This document shows positions 50,738 through 59,739 of a DNA stretch of 64,000 nucleotides, in pieces; within the stretch, counting starts at the first letter, position 1; each line of letters starts with the position of its first letter. The notes beneath the pieces were generated by a model that was not told where the DNA came from, ran no database searches, and saw only the letters and a program-made list of their open reading frames with translations. The position numbers were made by a program, and so were the translations under genes. Location: NCBI RefSeq assembly GCF_023028345.1, contig NZ_CP095487.1:3596001-3660000 (forward strand), given 5' to 3'. The DNA comes from Halorientalis marina. GTDB taxonomy: Archaea > Halobacteriota > Halobacteria > Halobacteriales > Haloarculaceae.

Positions 50738-52153
50738 CTACTCGTAGCCCGTCCGCTCGACGATTTCTGCCGCCGTCTCGCTGGCCCGGTCGAGCACGTC
50801 GTCGACGTCTACGTCGAACGACTCGATCTCGCGGTCCTGCATGACGATTTCGCCGGCACAGACGACCGTGTCGACCTCGAACCCCTGTGCGTTGTGGACG
50901 AGGGAGAACACCGGGTCCGGACTCGGCGTCAGGTGCGGGTGATCCATGTCGACGATGGCGAGGTCGGCTTCCTTGCCGGCTTCGAGCGAGCCGAGGTCGT
51001 CGCCGCGGCCGATGGCACCCGCGGCCTCGACGGTGATCATGTCGAAGGCCCGCTGGGTGGGCACGACGCTCGGGTCGCGGTGGTGGCCCCTGTGACCGCC
51101 GGCCATCGCGCGGGCGTCGCCGAGGGGGTTGACCGTGTCGCTCAGGATGGAGTTGTCCGTGCCGAGGCCGACGGTGACGCCCGTGTCGAGCATCCCCACG
51201 ACCGGCGCGTAGCCCGCGGCGAGGCGCATGTTCGCCCGGTAGTTGTGCGCGACCGCGGTGCCGGTCTCCGCGAGCAGGCGCACGTCCCCCTGGTCGATCT
51301 GGACGCAGTGGCCCAGCAGCGCCCGCTCGCCGAGGTAGTCGACGTTGCGGAGGTACTCGATACTGGAGATGTCCCGGCTTTCCTGTGCCTCGGCCTCGGC
51401 GACGTGGGCGGTCGTCATCACGTCGTGTTTCTCGGCGAGTTCGTACGCCCGGCGGAACCCCTCGTTGGTCGTGGTCTCGACGACGACCGGCGCGGGCCAG
51501 ATCGACTGCCGGCCCTCCGCGGTGCCGTGGTAGGTCTCGATCAGCGAGTCGACCTCCGCCAGCACGTCGTCGGTCTCCTCGACGAACGTGCCGAGCGGCG
51601 GGTGGTCGACGCCGTCCTCGCGGGCCTGGATGTCCCGGATGAGTCGCTGGAACTCGTCGTCGGCGCCGCGGTCGACGATCCCCGCGCCGTAGACGTTCCG
51701 GACCCCCGAACGCTCGTAGACGTCGAGTTTCGCCTCGATCTCCGCCCAGTCGTCCCAGAGGACCTCGGTGTCGTTCTCGACGAACGTGGTCACGCCCGAC
51801 TGGATCGCCTCGATGCAGTACAGCGTCGCCGCGAGTTCGTGTTCCGCCGGCTCCATCGCGAGCGCGCCGGGCCGCTTGACGTTGTAGAGCCAGTCCAGCA
51901 GGTCGCGGTCCTCGGCGAACGACCCCCGGAGGAGGATGTCCGAGACGTGCGTGTGCGGATTGACGAGGCCGGGGATCACGGCCCCGCCGTCGGCGTCGAG
52001 GACGCGGTCTGCGTCGTGGTCGGCGGTGACGTCGTCGGTCGGCCCGACCGCGAGGATCTCGCCGTCCGCGACCGCGACGGCACCGTCCGCGATTACGCGG
52101 CGGTCCGGGTCCTGTGTGACGACACGTCCGTTCCTGACGAGCAGGTCCGTCAT
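50738..52153 (-). CDS. Amidohydrolase of the Atz/Trz/SAH-deaminase branch (third copy)
   Basis: 471 residues, more distant from the other two. Metal residues sit in VNPHTHVSDILLRG, TTAHVAEAE, LLGHCVQ and GLGTDNS. SIWPAPVVVETTTNEGF and VAHNYRANMRLAAG replace the HCPSSNMKL motif, so the substrate should differ (nucleoside, cyclic amide or pterin-like). HRGHHRD is a His-rich insert near residue 337. The ATG at 52153 overlaps the TGA of a 52-codon frame. Divergent from the ABC transporter. Confidence 0.83.
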   Translation of the reverse strand: MTDLLVRNGRVVTQDPDRRVIADGAVAVADGEILAVGPTDDVTADHDADRVLDADGGAVIPGLVNPHTHVSDILLRGSFAEDRDLLDWLYNVKRPGALAMEPAEHELAATLYCIEAIQSGVTTFVENDTEVLWDDWAEIEAKLDVYERSGVRNVYGAGIVDRGADDEFQRLIRDIQAREDGVDHPPLGTFVEETDDVLAEVDSLIETYHGTAEGRQSIWPAPVVVETTTNEGFRRAYELAEKHDVMTTAHVAEAEAQESRDISSIEYLRNVDYLGERALLGHCVQIDQGDVRLLAETGTAVAHNYRANMRLAAGYAPVVGMLDTGVTVGLGTDNSILSDTVNPLGDARAMAGGHRGHHRDPSVVPTQRAFDMITVEAAGAIGRGDDLGSLEAGKEADLAIVDMDHPHLTPSPDPVFSLVHNAQGFEVDTVVCAGEIVMQDREIESFDVDVDDVLDRASETAAEIVERTGYE

Positions 52154-52308
52154 CGTCCCCCCGCGTGACGCGGTGTCGCTGACCGGGCGCGCCACGACGT
52201 GGCGGTCGCCGGTCGCCGCCTGCCCACTCCGTGCTGCCCATCGGTCGCCGTACCCGCACGCGGTCCGGCCCCATCGGTACCGCCGAGCGAGCGTGGTTTC
52301 GAGCCCAT
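52150..52308 (-). CDS. Putative leader peptide, 52 residues, coupled to the amidohydrolase
   Basis: The GGTTTTATGG element (around 52335-52344, minus strand) lies about 31 bp before ATG 52308. The frame (MGSKPRSLGG start, Arg-rich) ends in a TGA that overlaps the ATG of the amidohydrolase. This is the fourth such arrangement; the amidohydrolase itself has no TATA element at leaderless distance. Confidence 0.4.
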   Translation of the reverse strand: MGSKPRSLGGTDGAGPRAGTATDGQHGVGRRRPATATSWRARSATPRHAGGR

Positions 52309-52650
52309 TTCCCGTAGCTGGCATCCTCGCGGCCATAAAACCACGCCCCACCCATGCCCGGGACGCGCCGCGACGCCTCGTCGACAGTCCCGCCCGCGAG
52401 GCCGGCGACGCCGCCCGTGCCACACGCCCCGGCACACGGCCACACACGGTGTGTCGCGCCGGCGTGTGGGCGTCGATTGTCCCTGTCTGGCAGGAACCGG
52501 CGCGTTAGCCCGTACGTATCCACAGGGAGTGGGTTGAGACTTGAACATCCGGTAGCGTCCCGCGTCAAACGTACAGATATGTGCGACAGAACGGCGAAGG
52601 AAGGGGATTTTATATATTGGAGGCGCGACTGTATCGCACAATCACAGACC
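52154..52650. promoter_or_regulatory. Divergent regulatory region with nested CACAC/GTGTG inverted repeats
   Basis: CCACACGCC (52420-52428) and GGCGTGTGG (52461-52469) are perfect 9-bp arms. Nested within is ACACA-CGG-TGTGT (52442-52454). TTTTATATATTGG (52608-52620) is the strong TATA element of the ABC transporter operon, 38 bp before ATG 52651. The remainder carries the leader ORF for the opposite gene. No other gene seen in this 497-bp gap. Confidence 0.65.
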
Positions 52651-54300
52651 ATGAGCGAGGATGCGTTCGTCCGGCTCGACGGTATCCGGAAGGAGTTCCC
52701 CGGAGTCGTCGCCAACGACGATGTCTCGATGTCGATACGCGAGGGGGAGATACACGGCCTCCTCGGCGAGAACGGGGCCGGAAAGAGCACCCTGATGAAG
52801 ATCCTGTACGGCCTCTACTCCGCTGACAGCGGCGACATCTGGATCGACGGCGAGCGCGTCGAGATGGGGTCGCCACAGGACGCCATCGACGCCGGGATCG
52901 GGATGGTCCACCAGCATTTCAAGCTCATTCCGCGCCTCTCGGTCGCGAAGAACATCATCCTCGGTATGCGCGAGCCCGCCCGGGCGTTCCGCGACGACGA
53001 ACCCGACAGCGGCCTCCTCTCTCCGCTCGTCTCGAACCGCATCGCGAAGGGACTGGCGGCGCGGTTCACGCTCGGCCTCGAACGTCCGGAAGCGGAGATT
53101 CAGACCCTCGCCGACGACTACGGCTTCGACATCGACGTGACGGCGCCCGTCTGGCAACTCGACGTCGGGGAGCGCCAGCGCGTCGAGATTCTCAAGGCGC
53201 TCTACCGCGACGTCGACCTCCTGATCCTCGACGAGCCGACGGCGGTGCTCAGCCCGACCGAGGCCGAGCGGCTCTTCGACACCCTCCGGCGGCTCAGCGA
53301 GCGCGGGCTCTCGATCATCATCATCACGCACAAGCTGGAGGAGATCCAGACCATCACCGACCGCGTGACCGTCCTCCGGGACGGGGAAAACGTCGGGACC
53401 GTCGAGACCGCCGACGTGACCCGCGACGACCTGGCCCGGATGATGGTCGGCCGGGACGTGCTCTTCCGGATCGAGAAAGACGAGGTAGCGGCCGGCAATC
53501 CCGTCCTCGAAGCGACGGGCCTGCGTGCGAACAACGACCGGAACATCGAGGCCCTGTCGGGGATCGACCTCACCATCCACGAGGGCGAAATCGTCGGCAT
53601 CGCCGGCGTGAGCGGGAACGGCCAGCTCGAACTCGCCGAGTCGCTGGTAGGCCTCCGGGAACTCACCGACGGGACGATTCGTATTCGCGGCGAGGACATG
53701 ACCGGGCGCCCGCCGCGGGCGTTCATCGACAACGGCGTCTCGTTCGTCCCCGAGGACCGCCACCAGCACGGCTGTGCCGAGTCGCTGTCGGTCATGCACA
53801 ACGCCGTCATGAAAGGCTACACGGGCGAGGAGTTCGGCGAGGGCTTCCGGCTGGATTACGAGGCGTCGGCGGACTACGCCGAGTCGCTGGTCGAGGAGTT
53901 CGACGTGCGGGGCGTCACCGACGTGGCCGAGGCCCAGGCCGGCGAACTCTCCGGCGGGAACCTCCAGAAGCTCATCCTCGCGCGGGAGATCGACCGCGAT
54001 CCCGACCTGCTCATCGCCAACCAGCCGACACGGGGCGTCGACGTGGGAGCAATCGAGTTCATCCGGGAGCGGCTGGTCGAACAGCGCGACGAGGGGACCG
54101 GCATCCTGCTGTTCTCGGAGAACCTGGACGAGATCGTCGACCTCAGCGACCGCATCCTCGTCATCTACGAGGGGGAGTTCGTCTACGAGACGACGCCGGA
54201 GGGGGCCGACCGGCGCCGGATCGGACTGGAGATGAACGGCGGCGAAGGCAGCCAACAGCCATCGACGGTCGCCGTCGACGGTGGCCGGAGTGACTCCTGA
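52651..54300 (+). CDS. ABC transporter ATP-binding protein of the BMP/nucleoside family
   Basis: 549 residues with two nucleotide-binding domains. The first has Walker A GENGAGKST and Walker B LLILDEPTAVLSP. The second has the family-typical degenerate Walker A (GVSGNGQLELAESL), signature LSGGNLQKLILAREI and LLIANQPTRGVDVGA in place of a Walker B Asp-Glu. This pattern is that of the YufO/NupO class for simple nucleosides. ATG 52651 fits; the frame is open upstream without support. Heads the operon with two permeases; TGATG couples to the next gene. Confidence 0.93.
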   Translation: MSEDAFVRLDGIRKEFPGVVANDDVSMSIREGEIHGLLGENGAGKSTLMKILYGLYSADSGDIWIDGERVEMGSPQDAIDAGIGMVHQHFKLIPRLSVAKNIILGMREPARAFRDDEPDSGLLSPLVSNRIAKGLAARFTLGLERPEAEIQTLADDYGFDIDVTAPVWQLDVGERQRVEILKALYRDVDLLILDEPTAVLSPTEAERLFDTLRRLSERGLSIIIITHKLEEIQTITDRVTVLRDGENVGTVETADVTRDDLARMMVGRDVLFRIEKDEVAAGNPVLEATGLRANNDRNIEALSGIDLTIHEGEIVGIAGVSGNGQLELAESLVGLRELTDGTIRIRGEDMTGRPPRAFIDNGVSFVPEDRHQHGCAESLSVMHNAVMKGYTGEEFGEGFRLDYEASADYAESLVEEFDVRGVTDVAEAQAGELSGGNLQKLILAREIDRDPDLLIANQPTRGVDVGAIEFIRERLVEQRDEGTGILLFSENLDEIVDLSDRILVIYEGEFVYETTPEGADRRRIGLEMNGGEGSQQPSTVAVDGGRSDS

Positions 54301-55403
54301 TGCAGGTAGACGTCGACCTGGAGGCACGCACCGAAGTGCCGTGGTGGCTGGCGTACGGGACGCCGGTGTTTACGATCCTCGCGGCGCTGGTCGTGAGCGG
54401 GCTGGCCCTGCTCGCGCTCGGCGTGAGCCCGCTCGAAGCCTACCAAATTATGTTCGTCCAGACGGTCTCGACGGAGATCGGCCTCAACCGGACCATCGCG
54501 AAGGCCGTCCCGCTGATCTTCGCTGGCCTCGCCGTCTACCTCCCGCTGAAGGCCAACCTCTGGAACATCGGCGCGGAGGGGCAGCTGTTCATGGGTGCCA
54601 TCGCCGGCACCTGGATCGGCCTGAACGTCTCGCTGCCCATCTTCGCGCGACTGCCACTGATGCTCGTCGGGGCCGGGATCGCCGGCGCGCTCTGGGTTGC
54701 CATCCCCGCGTGGCTCCGCGCGAAGTGGGGCATCAACGAGATCATCACCACCCTGCTGTTCACGTTCGTCGCCGCCGACCTGAAAAACTACGTCGTCCGG
54801 GGACCGATGCAGGCGCCCGGCGCGAACTTCCCACAGACGGCACAGCTCCCGCTCGCGGCCCAACTCCCGACGATCCCCGGTCTGGGCTTCCCGTCGGGCA
54901 TCCTCCTCGCGATCCTCTTCGTCGCGCTGACGTACGTGCTCGTGAACCACACGCGACTCGGGTTCGAGATCAACTTCATCGGCGCGAACGACGACGCCGC
55001 CGAGCAGGCGGGCATGAGCAAGTACAAGATCTACCTGTTCGTGCTGATGACCGGGGGGTTCTTCGCGGGACTTGCGGGCATCAGCGAGATTTCCGGCGTC
55101 CAGACCCGCCTGCGGGCCTTCTTCGCGCCGGGGTACGGCTTCACCGCGATTCCCATCGCCCTGCTCGGGCGCAATGGCGCTCCCCAGGTGATGCTCGCGG
55201 CGCTGTTTTTCGCCGTACTCTTCGTCGGCGGCTCCTCGATACAGACGCTGTTGAGCGTCCCCTCGGCCATCGTCGACATCATCCAGGCGCTCATCATCCT
55301 GTTTCTGATCACCGCGGAGTTCTTCAAACGGTACTCGGTCAGCGTGTCCATCGAGCGGCCGGACCCGGAACCGCCGAGCACGCGCCCGGAGGGTGAGGTC
55401 TGA
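54300..55403 (+). CDS. ABC transporter permease, BMP/nucleoside family (YufP-like)
   Basis: 367 residues, about 10 helices. The BPD_transp_2 domain is clear: KANLWNIGAEGQLFMGAIAGTWIG and INEIITTLLFTFVAADLKNYVV. Its ATG overlaps the stop of the ATPase gene by one base (TGATG). The N-terminal 20 residues are cytosolic and the tail is Pro/Glu-rich. It pairs with the next gene to form a heterodimeric channel. Confidence 0.93.
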   Translation: MQVDVDLEARTEVPWWLAYGTPVFTILAALVVSGLALLALGVSPLEAYQIMFVQTVSTEIGLNRTIAKAVPLIFAGLAVYLPLKANLWNIGAEGQLFMGAIAGTWIGLNVSLPIFARLPLMLVGAGIAGALWVAIPAWLRAKWGINEIITTLLFTFVAADLKNYVVRGPMQAPGANFPQTAQLPLAAQLPTIPGLGFPSGILLAILFVALTYVLVNHTRLGFEINFIGANDDAAEQAGMSKYKIYLFVLMTGGFFAGLAGISEISGVQTRLRAFFAPGYGFTAIPIALLGRNGAPQVMLAALFFAVLFVGGSSIQTLLSVPSAIVDIIQALIILFLITAEFFKRYSVSVSIERPDPEPPSTRPEGEV

Positions 55404-56395
55404 TGGCGGGACTCCTCGCGGGCCTCGCGAACGCGACGGTCAACGCGAGTACCGTCCTCATCCTCGCCGGCCTCGGCGAACTCATCAGCGAGCGGGCGGG
55501 CGTCCTCAACCTCGGGGTCGAAGGAATCATGCTCGTCGGGGCACTGAGCGGGTTCGTCACGACCGTCGTCACCGGGAGCCCCTGGCTCGGCCTCGGCGTC
55601 GCCGTCATCGCGGGCGGGCTGATGTCGCTCATCCACGCCTTCCTCTGTATCTCCCTCAACTCCGACCAGGCGGTCAGCGGCATCATGCTCACGCTCTTGG
55701 GGACCGGGCTGACGACCTACTTCGGGAACTCATACTCGGGCAACTCCATCTCGGGGTTCCCCGAGCGGACGCTCCCCCTGATCGGGGAGTTCCTCGTCGA
55801 AATCCCGATCGTCGGGCCCGCGGTCTTCCAGAGCACGGTGACCGATTACATCGCGCTCGTGCTCGTGCCGGTCGTCTGGCTCTTTCTCTTCCGGACGAAC
55901 ATCGGCCTCGAACTCGTCTCCGTCGGGGAGGACCCCGAGACGGCCGACACGATGGGCGTCGACGTGTTCAAGATGCGCTATCTCGCGGTCATCATCGGCG
56001 GGGCGATGGCCGGCGCGGCCGGCGCGCACCTCTCGCTGGCGTTCAACCAGATCTGGTCGGCGAACATGACCGCCGGGCGCGGGTGGATCGCGGTCGCGCT
56101 CGTCATCTTCGCGCGGTGGCGCCCCGAGCGCATCCTGCTCGGCGCGTACCTCTTTGGCCTGTTCAACGCCCTGCAACTCTACTCGCAGGCGCTCGATTTC
56201 AGCCTCGCCGCCGGGACGCCGCTCGCGGGCACGCTCAACCCCGTCATCAACTTCGTGATGAACCCGACGATCATGTCGACCTACCCCTACCTGGCGACGC
56301 TTCTGGTGCTCGTCATCACCGTCATCCGGGCCGAGAACCGCGACCTGGCACAGCCGTCCGCGCTGGTCCAGTCCTACAGCCGCGAGACGGACTGA
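55403..56395 (+). CDS. ABC transporter permease, BMP/nucleoside family (YufQ-like)
   Basis: 330 residues, eight or nine helices. ELISERAGVLNLGVEGIMLVGALSGFV and VSVGEDPETADTMGVDVFKMRYLAVIIGGAMAGAAGAHLSL are the signature regions of the second permease of this family. The ATG overlaps the preceding TGA by one base. After a 194-bp gap the substrate-binding lipoprotein follows on the same strand. Confidence 0.93.
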   Translation: MAGLLAGLANATVNASTVLILAGLGELISERAGVLNLGVEGIMLVGALSGFVTTVVTGSPWLGLGVAVIAGGLMSLIHAFLCISLNSDQAVSGIMLTLLGTGLTTYFGNSYSGNSISGFPERTLPLIGEFLVEIPIVGPAVFQSTVTDYIALVLVPVVWLFLFRTNIGLELVSVGEDPETADTMGVDVFKMRYLAVIIGGAMAGAAGAHLSLAFNQIWSANMTAGRGWIAVALVIFARWRPERILLGAYLFGLFNALQLYSQALDFSLAAGTPLAGTLNPVINFVMNPTIMSTYPYLATLLVLVITVIRAENRDLAQPSALVQSYSRETD

Positions 56396-56589
56396 CCGAC
56401 CAGCCCGGTTGCCGGCCACACACACACGGCCCGCACACGACACGTGGAGCCCGGCACCGGCGTCGCAAGTACGGACCCATCGGGTATATTTATAATCGTG
56501 TGTGGTAACGTGGGCATGTAATAGAGAAACCGAGATCGTTGTAGACGGACGTAGACTAAGTCGTCAAAAAAGAAAACGGAAACTACACA
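56396..56589. promoter_or_regulatory. CACAC-rich operator and TATA region before the BMP lipoprotein
   Basis: CCACACACACACGG (56417-56429) leads into CACACGACACGTGG (56434-56447, an exact copy of 49246-49259). GGGTATATTTATAATCG (56483-56498) is the TATA element. The gene's ATG (56590) is about 100 bp further, giving a 70-75 nt AT-rich leader. At the expected transcription start sits ATG-TAA (56516-56521), a one-codon frame. Confidence 0.6.
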
Positions 56590-57666
56590 ATGAGCAGGAG
56601 AACGATAACGCGACGGGACGCATTGAAAACGGGAGCGGGGGCAGCAGGGCTCCTCGGACTGGCAGGCTGTTCGGGCGGCGGCGGCGGATCGGGCGGGGAC
56701 ACCGTCAACGCTGCCTTCATCTACCAGGCGGAGGTCGGCGACGTCGGCTGGGACCGCGCCCACGAGGACGCACGGCAGGCGGTCACCGAGGAGTTCGACT
56801 GGCTGGAGACGGAGTTCTCCGAGGCGGTCGCGCCCGGGGACGTCCAGCAGGTGATCGAACAGTACATCTCCAGCGGGATGGACGCCATCTTCGGGACGAC
56901 GTTCGGGTACATGGACCCGATACACAGCCTCGCGCCTGATTACTCCGATACGGTGTTCGAGCACTGCTCCGGGTTCAAGACACGCGAGAACATGGGCCGG
57001 TACTACGGCCGGCTCTACCAGGCACGGTACCTGTGTGGCGTCGCCGCCGGACTGTTGACGGAGTCGAACCAGATCGGGTACGTCGCGGCGTTCCCGATCC
57101 CCGAACTCGTGCGACAGATCAACGCGTTCGTACAGGGCGCCCGGACGGTCAACCCCGACGTGACCGCCGACGTGCGCTGGACCAACGCCTGGGTCGACCC
57201 GCCGGCGGTCACACAGGCCGTCAACGCCCTCACCAACAACGGGGCCGACGTGATCAACAACCACCAGACGACGACGGCAGCCACCCAGACCGCCGCCGAG
57301 AACGAGGCGTGGGCCTTCACCTACACCACGTCGATGGCCGAAGCCGGCGGCGACTGGTACGGCAACTCGGCGGTCTTCAACTGGGAGGAGTTCTACGCCC
57401 CCACGCTCCAGGCCATCAACAACGACGAGTGGGAGTCCGACGCCTACTGGGAGGGCCTCGACGCCGGCGTCGTCGGCCTCGGCGACTGGGGGCCACAGGT
57501 CCCCGACGACGTCATCAGCGAGGTCGAGAGCTACGAGGAAGAACTGGTCAACGGCGACCGCACGGTCTGGCAGGACACGCAGTTCGCGGGCGAATCCGAC
57601 GAGTTCCTCTTCGGCGAGATGGGGAGCTACGTCGAGGGGATCAACGGCGAAGTCCCGAGTTCGTAG
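56590..57666 (+). CDS. BMP-family substrate-binding lipoprotein (nucleoside/purine)
   Basis: 358 residues. Tat lipoprotein signal: TRRDALK at 7-13 and a lipobox LAGC with Cys27, then a Gly-rich linker. The BMP/PnrA fold begins VNAAFIYQAEVGDVGWDRAHEDARQAV. FGTTFGYMDPIHSLAPDYSDTVFEHCSG and YQARYLCGVAAGLL are characteristic; family members bind nucleosides or purines. The signal suggests Tat export of a folded, anchored binding protein that feeds the transporter encoded before it. Confidence 0.92.
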   Translation: MSRRTITRRDALKTGAGAAGLLGLAGCSGGGGGSGGDTVNAAFIYQAEVGDVGWDRAHEDARQAVTEEFDWLETEFSEAVAPGDVQQVIEQYISSGMDAIFGTTFGYMDPIHSLAPDYSDTVFEHCSGFKTRENMGRYYGRLYQARYLCGVAAGLLTESNQIGYVAAFPIPELVRQINAFVQGARTVNPDVTADVRWTNAWVDPPAVTQAVNALTNNGADVINNHQTTTAATQTAAENEAWAFTYTTSMAEAGGDWYGNSAVFNWEEFYAPTLQAINNDEWESDAYWEGLDAGVVGLGDWGPQVPDDVISEVESYEEELVNGDRTVWQDTQFAGESDEFLFGEMGSYVEGINGEVPSS

Positions 57667-57720
57667 GCTCGCGGACGGACGGCCGCCTATTTTTAACAGC
57701 ATCGCGCCCGAGCAACGGGT

Positions 57721-58104
57721 GTGAAACGAACCATCGATTCGACGGAGAACGCGGAGACGCTCGGCCCCTACAGCCACGGCGCGGTCGGCGGCGGCCTGCT
57801 CTTTACCGCCGGGCAGATCCCGGTCACGCCCGAGGGCGAGGTCCTCGCCGACGAACCCATCGGCGTCCAGACCGAGCAGTCGCTGTCGAACATCGAGCGC
57901 ATCCTCGCCGAGGAAGGGCTGACGATGGACGACGTGTGCAAGACGACGGTCTACATGACCGACATCGACCAGTTCGACGGCATGAACGAGGTGTACCGCA
58001 CGTTTTTCGACGGCGACCCGCCGGCGCGGACGGCACTGGAAGTCCGGCGCATCGCCGACGACGCCGCCATCGAGATCGAGGCCGTCGCAGCAGCCGAGGA
58101 CTGA
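57721..58104 (+). CDS. ridA: RidA-family enamine/imine deaminase
   Basis: 127 residues from GTG; TATTTTTAA (57688-57696) lies 28 bp before, fitting a leaderless transcript. GPYSHGAVGGGLLFTAGQIPVTPEGEV, the VYMTDIDQFDGMNEVYRTFF region and PPARTALEVRRIA (the Arg that binds the carboxylate) are all present. It removes reactive imines, or in purine and pyrimidine breakdown, aminoacrylate-type intermediates. Sits between the binding protein and the Rieske genes. Confidence 0.92.
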   Translation: MKRTIDSTENAETLGPYSHGAVGGGLLFTAGQIPVTPEGEVLADEPIGVQTEQSLSNIERILAEEGLTMDDVCKTTVYMTDIDQFDGMNEVYRTFFDGDPPARTALEVRRIADDAAIEIEAVAAAED

Positions 58105-58145
58105 ACTCCCGGGACGGGACGCCCCAGCCGGTGACACGGCCACAT

Positions 58146-58199
58146 CGTGTGTCGGTGTGGCACACGTGCGTGCGGCTGGCAGCGAGCCACCGACACACG
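58146..58199. promoter_or_regulatory. Perfect 12-bp inverted repeat between ridA and the Rieske operon
   Basis: CGTGTGTCGGTG (58146-58157) and CACCGACACACG (58188-58199) are exact 12-bp arms around 30 bp. It belongs to the CACAC/GTGTG family and is the longest. AAACTATTAGG (58253-58263) is the TATA element of the Rieske operon, about 33 bp before ATG 58291. Confidence 0.65.
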
Positions 58200-58290
58200 C
58201 GGATCGGGGCCCCGGCCAGCCACGGCGGTTCGACGGGAAACGGTGGCCGCACAAACTATTAGGCGTGTGCACGGATAGCTATCGGCATCA

Positions 58291-59739
58291 ATGAGCCGAC
58301 CGGAAACGGGCACCGACGACGGCGGCCCGAGTGAACTCATCGAGCAAACGGGGGCGGCGCTCGACGAAGGGCAGTATCCGCTCGCGATCACGAACAACCG
58401 CGACCTGTACGAACTGGAACTACGGCGGGTTTTCGGTCGTGCGTGGGTGTACCTGGGCCACGTCTCCGAGTTCGCGGAGCCCGGCGACTACGCCCGGCGC
58501 TACATCGGCGAAGACCCGTTCATCGTCACCCGCGACGAGAACGGCGAGCTACACGCCTTCCTCGACAGTTGTATGCACCGCGGCGCGCAGTTCTGTACCG
58601 CCGAGAGCGGCAACACCTCCCACTTCCGCTGTCCGTACCACGGCTGGACGTACAAGAACGACGGCTCGCTCCAGGGAATGCCCCACATGGCCGAAGCGTA
58701 CCAGGACCTCGACGAGGAAGAGATCAGCCTGGAGGAGGCACACCTCGACACCCACCAGGGCCTCGTCTTCGGGCGCATCGCCGACGAGGGGCCGTCCCTG
58801 CGGGAGTATCTCGGCGACTTCGCGTGGTACCTCGACCTGCTGTTCGGGACGACTGCCGAGGGCATGACCGTCGTGGGCGAACCCCACCGCTGGGAGTCCG
58901 ACCACGACTGGAAGACCTCCGCCGACAACTTCTCCGGGGACTCCTACCACGTCCTCACGACCCACCAGGCCGGTCTCGAGACGGAGAACCTCTCGCGGGG
59001 GCCGTGGGAGGAACTCGACGACTTCCCCGGGGCGTCGTATCTCGCCTGCACGGACCGCCACTCGATAGGCTACTACCTCTCGGAGGACGAGGGGACGTTC
59101 ATGGGCTACCCCGAGGAGATCGAGGAGTACCTGAACCCCGACCTCAGCGACGAGCAGCGGGACCTGTTCAGCCGCTCGGTCTTTCATTTCGGGACCGTCT
59201 TCCCGAATATGTCGATCATCCACGGCATCCAGTCGGGCGGCTGGGGCGGCCCGTGGGCCTGCATCCGGAAGTGGAACCCGCGCGGCCCGGGCACGACCGA
59301 GACGACGAGTTGGTGGCTCGTCCCGAAGGAACTCGCCGGCGACGAGTCGTTCCTGGAGGACTCCCACCGCGGCTGGGAGAGCCTGAGCCCCGGCGGTGCC
59401 TTCGAGTCCGACGACCTCACCATCTGGGAGGGCATCTCCGACTCGAGCGGCGCGGTCACTCACGAGCTCCGGGACACCCGCGGGAACATGCAGCAGGGGA
59501 TGGGCGCGATGAGCGACGAGGTGGAGACGATGGACGACCCGATCCACGGCCCCGCCGAGGTGACGAGCAAGGGGCTGTACTTCGACGAGCGCAACTCCCG
59601 GACCATCCTGCGGTCGTGGTACGAGATGATGCGCGAGGAGACACCGGCGACGGACGGCGGGACGGCCGGCAGGGCGGCGGGAGAGGTGGACTGCGGGGCT
59701 GACTGCGGGACGGGCGGCGGACCGGAGGGGGAGACGTGA
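58291..59739 (+). CDS. Rieske ring-hydroxylating oxygenase alpha subunit
   Basis: 482 residues. Rieske [2Fe-2S] ligands C94-x-H96 (CMHRG) and C114-x2-H117 (CPYHGW) are present. Mononuclear iron ligands H220 and H225 sit in ADNFSGDSYHVLTTHQAG with the bridging D217. So the enzyme should activate O2 for hydroxylation. The tail is Gly/Cys-rich (DCGADCGTGGG). Its partner beta subunit follows with a GTGA overlap. No reductase or ferredoxin is in the window. In this purine setting the substrate could be a purine or other azaheterocycle, but this is inference. Confidence 0.9.
   Translation: MSRPETGTDDGGPSELIEQTGAALDEGQYPLAITNNRDLYELELRRVFGRAWVYLGHVSEFAEPGDYARRYIGEDPFIVTRDENGELHAFLDSCMHRGAQFCTAESGNTSHFRCPYHGWTYKNDGSLQGMPHMAEAYQDLDEEEISLEEAHLDTHQGLVFGRIADEGPSLREYLGDFAWYLDLLFGTTAEGMTVVGEPHRWESDHDWKTSADNFSGDSYHVLTTHQAGLETENLSRGPWEELDDFPGASYLACTDRHSIGYYLSEDEGTFMGYPEEIEEYLNPDLSDEQRDLFSRSVFHFGTVFPNMSIIHGIQSGGWGGPWACIRKWNPRGPGTTETTSWWLVPKELAGDESFLEDSHRGWESLSPGGAFESDDLTIWEGISDSSGAVTHELRDTRGNMQQGMGAMSDEVETMDDPIHGPAEVTSKGLYFDERNSRTILRSWYEMMREETPATDGGTAGRAAGEVDCGADCGTGGGPEGET

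Noticed and set aside
50577-52790. 737-codon minus-strand frame in a second reading frame over the third amidohydrolase
   Set aside because: Arg/Gly-rich shadow in an alternative frame of a gene with intact metal-site motifs.
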